This document shows positions 48,936-58,986 of a DNA stretch of 64,000 bases, piece after piece (positions within the stretch are counted from its first letter, which is position 1; every line of letters begins with the position of its first letter). The notes below the pieces were generated by a model. It made no database searches. It was not told the DNA's origin and worked only from the letters and a program-made list of their open reading frames with translations. The position numbers and the translations under genes were made by a program. Origin of the DNA: Kryptolebias marmoratus (Eukaryota > Chordata > Actinopteri > Cyprinodontiformes > Rivulidae); contig NC_051448.1 in assembly GCF_001649575.2 (NCBI RefSeq), positions 14,906,236 to 14,970,235 on the forward strand, read 5' to 3'.

Positions 48936-48997
<62 letters not shown>
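48936..48997. repeat. (AG)n microsatellite, about 31 units
   Basis: An uninterrupted AG run of about 62 bases, the longest dinucleotide array in the window. Confidence 0.97.
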
Positions 48998-48999
<2 letters not shown>

Positions 49000-49439
49000 C
49001 AATAAGAAGGAGGCTGAACCATAATTCTTTAGAGGTTTGTGTGTAGGTTCAACATGTTCAATATTCTGTAAAAAAACAAATGAAATTCATAAAAAATTCC
49101 CAGGCTACAAAGAATAGTTGCAGTTTTTTGCATGAATAATATTAACAGAAGAACACACGCAGTTGGAGGAGCCTTGAAAACAGGTGTACAATGTAAACAG
49201 GTTAAAATCAAAAAGTTTTTTTTTTTATGTTTTTGATAGACGTTCTCCAGCTTCAGCCACCTCGACTCCAAGCAACAAGGGTAGCAGTCTATTTATAGGA
49301 TGAATGTAGAGGCCCAAACCTAGTTTCATTACTCATAGTAAGACTAAACAAACAAACCTCAAAATGTTTAAATCACTGGTATATTAGGTGTATGATTTAT
49401 ATTTACTATTAGAGTACTTGTAAGTACACAGGATTGTGG
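48998..49439. other. AT-rich intronic stretch
   Basis: Nothing recognised. Confidence 0.4.
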
Positions 49440-49585
49440 GTCTTGTTTGTCTCTATGTGATCCTGTGATGGACTGGTGACTTGTCCAGGATGTACCCCTC
49501 CTCTCACCTATTGCCTGCTTAATTAGGCACCAGCTCCCCATGAACCTGAACTACAAAAAGTCAGTGAAAATGAATGGATAGATCT
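49440..49585 (+). repeat. tRNA-headed SINE-like family, 5'-truncated + copy
   Basis: 'gtctctatgtgatcctgtga', 'tggactggtgacttgtccag', 'gatgtacccctcctctcacc', 'ttaggcaccagctccccatg' and a degenerate tail 'gaatggatagat'. Confidence 0.75.
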
Positions 49586-49739
49586 GGCTCTACACTATTT
49601 ATCACTTGATGCATATTGTGTATATGCTGTGCATGTGTGCATTCCCAGTAAATCAACAGATCAATAGTGTCCGAAGTGTATGCGGGTGCGGATGTTTAGT
49701 GCCTGTATAGTATGACCTTTAACCTGAAGAGATGTGAAT

Positions 49740-49935
49740 TTTTCATATATTTACCACTCCAGGCTACTTGCACCATACAGCCTCTTGGGTCCCTGTCATG
49801 GCCTCCAGGATGAGGCCCTGCATTATAAATGCAAGAGCGGAGGTCACTGGCAACAAATCAGGGCAAAGTCTCGCCGGCAGGGACCTCGAGGCTCTGCTTT
49901 AATGATAACTCAGTTCCAGTCAGGGACCACAAAAC
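49740..49935 (+). other. Repeat-free, coding-like or conserved segment in intron 1
   Basis: A compact GC-richer block in AT-rich surroundings. One + frame stays open through it (within 49734-50051), and the segment about 49818-49930 reads DEALHYKCKSGGHWQQIRAK and then SRRQGPRGSALMITQFQSG, unusually even in composition for chance. I cannot match it to a protein. It could be a conserved non-coding element, an alternative exon or chance. Confidence 0.3.
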
Positions 49936-51373
49936 AAAACCAGCTCCTGGAAGCATGTAAAATGAGAATGGTTGGAAGAAGATTCAATGATTTATTGTGG
50001 AGTTTGTTTTTTTTAATATGCAAAAATACTTTGCACAATTTCCAGCAATGATGCATTTGAATGGTATAGTTTAATTAGACATGTTCTAGTTAATATTTTG
50101 ATCCTCATTAGCAGCACACATCAAAGGGTACTTTTATATCATTTTGATGCTATAGTTTAGTTGGGATTTTGCACCTTCACTAAAACAATTGCAGAAAATA
50201 ATCTATTAATGTTTGCTTTTACGACTCAAAAGGTGTAAGGTGTTAATGATTCATATGACGCTTACCTAAAATAAACATGTTTTCCTGAAGGAAATCTAAA
50301 CTTGTCTTTGTGTTTGACCTGTTTTTAATTAGTTCAAGAAACATTGTATTGCATTGTTTTGATTTAGTAAGAATGCTATTTTACATTTAAATCCTTTTTA
50401 TTTGTTCTATCACTATAAAATTCTGTGCATTTAAGGTATTTACAGTAGATTCCTGTGAAATGGAAGCAACACGGTAAATAATTTGGATTTAACTTAATAA
50501 AACTGCACAAAGTTAAGGAAATACACAGCTTCTCCCACAAGGTAACAAATGGTGACAGGTTGAGGTGAATAACATTGATCCTCCAGTTAAAATGCAGTGT
50601 TGTGTTACAAAACTCTGAGTGCTCATTACCCAGAAGGGTCAGAGCTATTTTAGGGGCTCAGTATCCACCGATTCAATCTCCACCAACCATTATTGCAGAA
50701 TTTGGAGTTAAATAATGTAAGAATAAAAGACAAATTCTGAACAGCAAAAGCCAATTTTCTTTCAGGTGTGTTTGCCCGGCGCACTCAGTCAAGTGTTAAA
50801 ATGCTTTCACTCGCTGTAATCCATCTTCGACACAAATCACCAATGAACACTTTACACTTTCTGTCACGTTTTACAAGAAACTATCCAACCAGATGAGTGA
50901 TTACCATGCCCACTTTCTGCCTCTTTTCTTTGTTCCTGAACTGATGGGGCTACTAAAGCTCTGCTCAGCCTTTGGTGGCTCCTCAGTTGGAGAACTGAGT
51001 GAGGAGACATTACAAGTTGCTCTGCTTTGACAGGTATCTATAGATGCCATTGACTTAAAGTTAAAGCTTGTTGTGAGGTGATCAGTCATAACACCGCTCC
51101 CATGACATTGCCACAGTGTGATGCATGGGCTTCCCTCGGCGATGCACTGGGATCAGAGTTACATTACCCCTCAGCTCCTTCTCCTCCACCTTGCTGTCCT
51201 GTGTACTGGCCAAATCTCCTATTTTACACCCCACAGAGCAGCATGTTTTGTTTCCCTTCTCATTCCAGTACTTCTACTTCCAAAATGTAGAAGTTATTTA
51301 TTTATTTTTACTCTAGATAAGTGGGGTATATGTCAGCATGGAAGTCTATAACTCTGCTCAGGTCAGGTATAAA
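49936..51373. other. Intronic stretch, nothing recognised
   Basis: 50880-51250 is GC-richer ('gctcctcagttggagaactg', 'cccctcagctccttctcct') with overlapping short ORFs in all three + frames and no domains. No gene supported. Confidence 0.4.
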
Positions 51374-51415
51374 NNNNNNNNNNNNNNNNNNNNNNNNNNN
51401 NNNNNNNNNNNNNNN
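51374..51415. other. Assembly gap (42 N)
   Basis: Forty-two undetermined bases. Any ORF spanning this is meaningless. Confidence 1.
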
Positions 51416-52189
51416 AACACCCATCCCCACATAACCCCCTCATGTTCGTGTACCAAGCATTTTATCCCATGTTCATGTAGAAAAAGTCTGTCAGTGTTTG
51501 TGACTAAGGACTCATTCAGGCCTTGGATACTGTTGCTATGCTTGTGCATGAGCTCAGCTCTGAGTGAGAACTGTGGTGTTCTCTCTGAAAGCTGCTGATG
51601 AGGGTGATTGAAGGGCCATGTCATAAGACAATTAACACATCAAATCAAACGAACTTAACATTACTGCTACCACAGTAAACTCATTGTACCTTGCACCGTG
51701 CCATTCAGCAAACATGTCTGGCATCCCATTTCATTTCTTTGTTTTAATGTCTCACCAACAGTTATGTTCTCGTTTTCTCCCTCCTGGAGGTCAAATGCAC
51801 CGTGTGACACCATAACAATCTACTAAGATTTCCACACTCAAAGGGTTTTAGATTATAACTTATCTTTGCATAAATAGTAAACTGGTAAATGTAAACACTG
51901 ACACGCTGTTATTGCCTTTGAAGTAACAATTTTGTCTATATTCATAGTAGCCTATTGCTCAGTTTCTACAAGCTTTATTAGGAGGGTTGTACATTTCTAC
52001 AAAGTTCAACTACTGGGATGTTCACAGCTAGTAATTAAATTTTACTTATATATTTTTGCAGAAGTCAGACATATTTGGGTATGGAAAAACATTGCATAGA
52101 AAACTTGTTTGGTGTTCTCCATACAACTGTCTGCACTGCACCAAAAGATGATGTGTTGATGGTTCAGGACTAATGGATATGTGCTTTTA
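51416..52189. other. Intronic stretch, nothing recognised
   Basis: No gene or repeat recognised. Confidence 0.4.
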
Positions 52190-52345
52190 CACTATTATTC
52201 ATTATGTGTTACTGCAAAAGTATGTTTTAGTAACAGACAGCCACACATATGCACACACAATACACTGACATGAACAAAAACTTTAGAATTTTCTTTCACC
52301 TTTCAGTTTTGGGCAATAAGTTATTGCAACTTAGCTACTGAAAGT
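52190..52345 (+). repeat. Interspersed repeat family A, 3'-end fragment
   Basis: 'agtaacagacagccacacat', 'tttctttcacctttcag' and 'ttttgggcaataagttatt' correspond to the right end of the family. Confidence 0.5.
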
Positions 52346-53279
52346 TTATTTTTAACTGTGAAGTGCTAATTCCATCTGAAACAGGATGTAATAAATAGAC
52401 AGATAGGTATGAGTGTAGTTAATGTCTGTTGCTACTTTCGTTTGATTTTATAGCGACATAGTAATTTGTGTGTTTTGAAAATTCTTCTTGTTTATGTATG
52501 CGTGATTATAGAGGCTAGCTGTTTCTCTAATTTAAAAATCATCTAACAATCAAAAAATCCTTCTCTCTGCATACACTCTTGTTTACTGTTTGTATTTTGG
52601 CGTTTAGTTCACAGCAAGATACTTTACTGCAGAACAGAATGCAATACAGCTTTGTAAATAATGCACACATTATTTCTGATGGGTTGTCAAGTTGAAACAC
52701 TAATTCAGCTACAATCAACCCTCAGTTAAAACTTAGTAACAGTGACAGTAACAGTTTTCATTCAATTCAATTATTATTAGTTTTAGTTAATATAATGTTG
52801 GTTGATTGGATGTAGAAAATGTGTCTAAATCACTTTTTATTAGCAGTACTTCTTTTTCTTTTCTTCTTTTTTTCCCTCAAAATCTTTTTATACAGTACAA
52901 GGAATGACTGTTCAGTTTTATTGGCTAATGAGTTATTATTCCGGCAAAAAACAAGAGTTTTAGTAGTGTCTTCTGATAACTGGTCCAAGCGACTACACTC
53001 ATTGGGCAACTGCCCCATTAAGTTACTCTGTTTTTTTTACAGACTCAACTAGGATTGAATCTGAACTAAACCCCAACTTAATATCCAAAAGACTTTAGGT
53101 TTTATATTTCAGTGTAAACACATTTCAGTAAGACCTATTTTTCTTAACTGTGAAAAATCTATCTTTAAAAGAACAATATTAAACAATTTTTTAACAATCG
53201 AACTTATTATTGACATCAAAACATACTTTTACAGAAGGGGCATCCAACATTGTTTAAGCATAAATGCTCACTTTGAAAT
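52346..53279. other. AT-rich intronic stretch
   Basis: Nothing recognised. Confidence 0.4.
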
Positions 53280-53880
53280 CCATATATCCATCCATTATCT
53301 GCTGCTTGTTCCAGAGGTGGGTTTCAGGGGCTGCAGCTTGAGCAAGGAGCTCCTGACATCTCCTTCCTCAGCCAACCTCTTCCAGCTATTCCGGTAGATT
53401 TCCAAGGCATTCCCAGGCCAGCTGAGAGCTATAGTCTCTCCAGCATGTCCTGGGTCTTCCCTGGGCTCTCCTCCTAATTGAACATGTCTGGAACACCTCC
53501 CTAGGGAGGCATCCAGGGGGCATCCTTACCAGATGTCTGAACCACCTCAACTGGCTCTTTTCAATGTGGAGTAATGGCTGTACTAGTTCTTGCCGGATAT
53601 CCGATTTTCTCACCGTATCTCTAAGGGAGAGCCCAACTACCCTGTGGGCAAAACTCATTTCAACCACCTGTGTTTGACATCTTCTTTCGGCCACTACCCA
53701 AAGTTCATGAGGGTGAGGGTAGAACGTTGATCAATTGCAACTCAGCTCTCTTTTCACCGCAGCAGACAGAGTACGCAATACTGCAGAAGCCACATCAATC
53801 AGACTGTCGATCTCGTGCCTCATCCTTCCCTCACTTGTGATCAAAACCTAGAGACACCTAAACTCTTCCACTTTGAAATC
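53280..53880 (-). pseudogene. LINE (non-LTR retrotransposon) reverse-transcriptase 3'-end remnant
   Basis: On the minus strand, from about 53875 down, broken frames encode in order: EEFRCL, ITSEGRMRHEIDSLIDVAS (a form of the SEGRMEREIDRRI motif), ELWVVAERRCQT, EMSFAHRVVGLSLRD, SQLRWFRHLVRMPPGCLP and GRPRTCWRDYSSQLAW. It ends in a GGAT-type tail (plus strand catatatccatccatt). This is the C-terminal end of the RT ORF of a LINE widespread in fish; I am unsure of the clade. Stops and frameshifts make it dead, and the 5' parts are missing. Confidence 0.85.
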
Positions 53881-54427
53881 TTAACTCATTCTAAAGTGTA
53901 AACCTTATGTGCATGCATCAGTGCTGGCAGTGCACTCTGTCAAAAAAACAAACCAAAACAAACAAAAAACACTTAAAAGAGGAGAGGTTTTATAATCAGA
54001 ACAGGTGTGCTGAACATGAACTTTTTTAATAACCACAAACACTGTTGTAATGCACCAATACTATCACTGCTATTTTGTCCTTGAATACTGATCCTCTCAT
54101 CACTTTGTGTAAATGAAGCTAACATGACTGCCTGCTTCTCGTTCTTTGGGAAGGACACAGGTCCAGATCCTGAACTACTGACCTCGCAGGTTGCTGGAGG
54201 AACTATGACCTACTTTGTACTCATCCTTTACTGTAAGCATCATCTGCAACACAGAGAGAACAAATTTGACTTTACCTGGGCTGGGATTTGTCTAGTTTTA
54301 TTTTTTTAGTGGCTAATATTGATACGCACTGATGTATTAGCCAAAATCTAGATGCAAGCGTATCTGCATTTCTTCTACATTTTTTATTTACAGAAGCATA
54401 CATTTTATTTGTTGAAGAAAAAGTACA
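53881..54427. other. AT-rich intronic stretch
   Basis: Nothing recognised. Confidence 0.4.
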
Positions 54428-54433
54428 CTACTG

Positions 54434-54885
54434 TGTCATATGGCATGGAGACAGAGGTGAACCCAGAGCGCAGACTCATTTTTTAAGAAAAGAAACTAAT
54501 TTATTACTTTACTAAACAAACAAAACAAAAGGCTGACGTGGCAGCAAAATCCTAAATACAACAAAATCCAACTTAGAAACAAGGCATTACATGGCAAGGT
54601 AGAGAACAAAGAAACGACAAGCATGAACGACAAGCATGACAAAACGCAATGACCCAGTCATAAGTGACAAAACAGAGACCGGTTTTAAAGACAGAGGGAA
54701 GATGATTATGGGATGCAGCTGTGGACTGAACGAGGAGCAGGTGAGGTGGGCGTGGCAGGCATGGGTGGAAAAATACTGGGGAGGTGAATGGTGACGAGGC
54801 ATGAAATCCAAAAAAACTACTAAACCAAAACAGCATGAACAAGAAAACAAAGAACCAAAACCCAAAAACACTGACATTCATGACA
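54434..54885 (-). mobile_element. Probable solo LTR (452 bp) with TGTCA/TGACA ends and 6-bp duplication
   Basis: The element begins TGTCA and ends TGACA, a 5-bp inverted terminal pair with the TG...CA ends typical of LTRs. It is flanked by direct repeats CTACTG at 54428-54433 and 54886-54891. On the minus strand there is an AATAAA (plus-strand tttatt near 54503), suggesting minus-strand transcription. No internal retroelement genes adjoin it, so a solo LTR left by recombination is the simplest reading. The short ORFs inside (54573-54881 minus) are noise. Family unknown. Confidence 0.7.
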
Positions 54886-54891
54886 CTACTG

Positions 54892-57439
54892 TAGTTCTTT
54901 CTGATATTTGAACAGTAATATAATCTGTCTAATCATCTCTTTTTAAACCTATTACAAATAAAAAAACAATCAACCATTTAAATGGAGTAAACAAGCCTTT
55001 CAACCCAGCATAGATGAGCTTCTTTTGATCTTGACCACCTAAATCGCCTTGTTCACCTCCCTAAATCTAGGAAATATCCAGTTTCTGTTGTTTTCTGCAT
55101 CAGTAGCAGTTGTGTCCTCACCGTCAGCAGAGTTTTTGTTGTTGTTGTAGTTTTTGACAGACCTCACGTTGCTGCCGTGCTGCTGCAGCAGATGCTTCTG
55201 TAAATTACGGTGTCGTATCTTTTTGTGCTTGAGAGCATTTTGCTGCTAACACAAAGTTTGTATTGGACAATGTGTTTTGCATCTTTGAGAAAGGCACACA
55301 ATATTGACAGCAATTCCAGCTGATGCCTTGCCTTTTCCATTCTTCCTTCTACTGTTTTGGAAATTGCGATCCTTTATCCTTCCTGCTATTGAGGAACGGA
55401 AAACATCATTGAGACGTCTCACTGAGTAATGAGTCAGAAGTACTGGTGTGTGCCACAGAGGAAGGTTTCAAACATATTTTTGTTTTCCCCCTGAATTGAA
55501 ACTTCCAAGTGAATGCATTTAAGTTTGTCTTGAATGACTGGAGTCGTGTGTGCATTGAAAACTTTAAACGGGTCAGATGCTCTTCACACAAAAGGAGAAA
55601 AAAAAATCTATTTCCTCCGTCTGTGAAAATGTTATTGCTTCAATTGTCAATGGTTCCCCAAAGCCCCGACTGGACAAAGAAACTGACAAGACGTTCCTAT
55701 AAAGGCCTTCCTCTGCACTACACAGTGTTTGACCTTTCTGCTGATGTAGCATGTCCTTGTGGACAGTGTGCTCTGCTCTCTGACGAACTGCCCGGGCGGA
55801 CGTTCTTTTGCTCTCCAACCCATTCATTCAACAAGAAGGAATTACATTTTCCAAACGTCTGCAGCAAGATGACGAAAGCAGATTGAGGGCAAAAACAAAA
55901 CCCACAAACTTACCATCAAAGTGAATTTCATAAAAATAACATTATAAAAGCTCAGTTGGAGACTTTTTACCCTTTTTATTTATTTTTGGAGGAATAGATA
56001 CTTATGCGAAGGAGGCTGATTCAGGTTTGTCATATGCTTTAGCTTTCACATTTTCCTAGAAGCAAAACGCGCCTTGCATTAATTATAGTTTTAATTGGGC
56101 GTTACACAAGTATACAAAGTTAAAAATATCTTAAATGTGCAGCAAATCTCTGCAGGGACATTTTTGTTCTCTTAGGAACATTAAGTTGTAAACAAAGGGG
56201 GAAAAAAGAAACATTTAGATTAGAAATATTGGTTATATCTGGGAGCGCTAAAATTCTTCAAGTGTTCAACACTTTTGCATAAGTAAATGTTCTACCTTCA
56301 AGGACCAGACTTCATGCTGCTGGAAATTGCTTTTCATGTTGTCATCTCATAGTTATCTGTCCCTCCTGTTTTATTTGATTTTTCAGCTCTTCAATGAAAC
56401 TGTGCCACCACTGATTTTGTAAATCACTGTCTAAATGATTTGCTTGGAAGTGATTTCAGTAAGACCAACAAAAATAGGTCAAAAAGCAACATTTACCTGA
56501 CTACCAGGGATAACTTTGTAAAATAATGACAGAGAGGGTGAAGTGCAGTTTAATTGTGTAATAATTAAGTTAATATTGTCACGTCACAAGCAACATTCTA
56601 TTATTATAACATGGACTAAGTGGCATCGAAGAACGCCATTTTGGATCTGAAGCTGTCATGTACTGCTTATAAAGTCCAACTCACACAGCCTGTGTCGTTG
56701 TCACATATAATTGCCACATTTCAAGGTTGTAATTATATTTTATTGTGGTGATTATGAAATCCCAGTTTTAGCACACATTTAAATTGCAGACGGCTTATAT
56801 AAAACGGGAGAATCAGCTATGCAGTGACGTTTTAGGCCATCTCTTTGAATGTGTGTTTTTGTGTGTGAAGATTTATGTTTTCGCATCTTTTGTTTTTAAT
56901 ATTGTGTGCAAATAGTGCCTATTCACTGGAATTGTATTGTAATGAATCAAATGTTTACCAGGATACAAGCAGTGTCTCTGTAGTTGGATTTCAACTTCTC
57001 ACAAAACTGTTTTGAAGAAAGGCTTCTAATTTAATTCGCTGTCCTTGGTGCTGAAATTATGTTTCTCTCACTTCTATTGTTTTTGTAGAGTTTAGATTAT
57101 GTCTTGTCTCTCTTTTGTTTGGTGTTCAATGTGTATGCCACACAAAATATTTATAGGAATATATATTTTATAGTTTTTCCTTTTAAAATTATATTTTATT
57201 TTTTTGCTTTGCCAGGATCTTTAAAATAAGGAAATGTACAAGGCAGTGTACAACAAAAAATACTTTAGAATAGCTGCCGACAAAGAAAAAAGTAAAAGAT
57301 GTTTAATTTGAAAACCAACTGTACTAAACTACTTATTTATTTATTTTAGTTGACTAACTCACTAGTTAGCTGCTGAGGTTAGTGTAAAAAACACAGCCAC
57401 CTCTCACCTATGGTCATGCAGTGTGGATTTATAGACCTA
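54892..57439. other. AT-rich intronic stretch with unassigned ORFs
   Basis: The ORF at 55509-55886 on + (125 codons) contains CPCGQC and ends NVCSKMTKAD but has no family I recognise and overlaps minus-strand ORFs. No gene supported. Confidence 0.35.
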
Positions 57440-57862
57440 GAGAACAGGATGTCAGATAGAAGTGGCTGAAACGAGCTTCATTCATAGAATGGCTTGGCTT
57501 AGCCTTAGAGATAAGTTGAGGGGCACCAGCATCTAGAGGGAACTTGAAATAGATCTGCTTCTCCTGTGCATTAAAAGAAGTCAGCTGAAGTGGTTTGGGC
57601 ATTTGATTAGGGTGCTTCCTGAGTGCCTCCTGATGGAGTTTTTCTGGTCATGTCCAATTGGCAGGAGACCCTGAGAAAGACCCAGATATTGCTGTAGGGA
57701 TTATATATCCTATCTGGCCTGGGAACACCTTGAGATCCTCCAGGAGGAGTTTAAGAATATCGCTGCTGAGAGTTATGTCTGGGGTTATCTCCTGGACCTG
57801 TTACCTCTGCAACTTAAGAAACAAAAGGAGATGGATGGATGGATGGATGGATGGATGGATGG
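57440..57862 (+). pseudogene. LINE reverse-transcriptase 3'-end remnant with (GGAT)n tail
   Basis: The same LINE family as at 53280, on +. Across frameshifts the translation runs through the equivalents of EMSF..RMAWLSLRDK, SQLKWFGHLIRVLPECL, a degenerate GRRP..RPRYCCRDY, and YLAWEHLEILQEEF...VWGYLLDLLPL. The element ends in a (GGAT)n tail at 57831-57862. 5'-truncated and inactivated by stops. Confidence 0.85.
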
Positions 57863-58796
57863 ACTTTGTCAATAAATAATGTATTCAACCCAACTGCTTA
57901 TGTTAGTAAGCATAAAGACATTATTGATTTAAAACTGCTGAATATATTGAACAAAATAATTACAGCAAAAAGATGCAATTCACAATAATTTCTGAATTTA
58001 TCTTTTTTTCTGGAAATTATCTATTGACCTTCACAGTTTGTTTCACGACCTATAGTGGGGTCCCAGTTCCAACTTGAGAAAACACTACAGTATTGTATAA
58101 TTATTGTTTATTGCTGTACTTCATGTTGTGTATACCTGTCCCACTTTCTGTGCAGGATTTGCCAGCTGGATTTTTCTAAGGCCAATAAACTTGATTACAG
58201 CACAGATTTAGTCTGAGGTAATTGCATTTGGAAAAGCTCATTTAAAATTGGGTTACCATTTTTGGCTAACATGCCAAAGCACTACACTTGTATGTTGTTT
58301 TTCTAGTTAACTTTAAAACGTTTAAACTTTTTGCTTAGCTATTAAGATAACATTGATTTAAGACAGAGTTTAGTGTCACCTGAGTGATCTTCTATATACA
58401 GCAAGGAAAAAGGCTTGTAAAATATCTGTAATCTGCAATATTTATTCTTAAAAATAACTTATTTAAAAAAAGAAAAAAAACTTCAAAAATAAAAAATGGG
58501 CATAAATAGGACAAATGTACAGAACTACGTTTATTGTGTGCTATCGTCATCTGAATTCTGCAGCTTCTGCCACTGCAGTTAGAGTTACAATGTGCCCTTT
58601 TATTTATCCCACGATGCTCACAATTTAGCTCAGAGGTGAAACAATCTGCAGAATGAGCCATCAGTAGCTCCCTGGAAATAAACCTGCCAATCTTTCTGGG
58701 CACGAGCTGTTGGGCGTTTCGCTCCCTCACACTCTGCCTCTGGTGAACTCACTTGCTTTCACTGCTTTGATTTGTGCGTTTCAGTGTTACCTTCCG
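57863..58796. other. AT-rich intronic stretch
   Basis: A 112-codon minus ORF at 58392-58730 has no domain I recognise. Nothing else seen. Confidence 0.35.
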
Positions 58797-58986
58797 TGAT
58801 TACTCTCCCAGTCACTCCTCCTCGCTCCCCAGTCTCATTGTTCCCTTCTCTATTTGTCTCATCTTATCTTCCCCCATCCTTTTTCTTCCCTTAACCGTTT
58901 CTCTTCTCTTTCTCATTCTCCACGCCTTTCTTGCCCTGTCTTTATCTTAACCTCGCCATCTCCTCCCTCTGCCCTGCTCTCATCAG
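58797..58986 (+). other. Long pyrimidine-rich tract ending in CAG
   Basis: About 190 bases dominated by C and T ('ctttttcttcccttaaccg', 'tttctcttctctttctcatt', 'ctccctctgccctgctctc') ending atCAG at 58984-58986. It has the form of an exceptionally strong splice acceptor. The sequence after it ('acagacacggagggtgatg') is complex and repeat-free but does not encode MDGA2 Ig-domain sequence. Confidence 0.4.

Noticed and set aside
48936..48997. Regularly spaced repeats considered as a CRISPR array (also family A units)
   Set aside because: Dinucleotide repeats and long ~306-bp units are not CRISPR repeats, and the organism is a vertebrate.
48754..49024. ORFs with (Ser-Leu)n and (Glu-Arg)n runs on opposite strands
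   Set aside because: Translated (AG)n microsatellite.
51338..51624. ORFs on both strands crossing 51374-51415
   Set aside because: They read through 42 undetermined bases, so they carry no evidence.
54573..54881. Hydrophobic, Phe/Cys-rich minus ORFs resembling membrane proteins
   Set aside because: They lie inside the probable solo LTR and are in two frames at once; composition is from T-rich LTR sequence.
55509..55886. 125-codon + ORF with a CPCGQC motif
   Set aside because: The Cys spacing fits no zinc-binding domain that I know, with overlapping minus ORFs and AT-rich codon use; kept only as an unassigned ORF.
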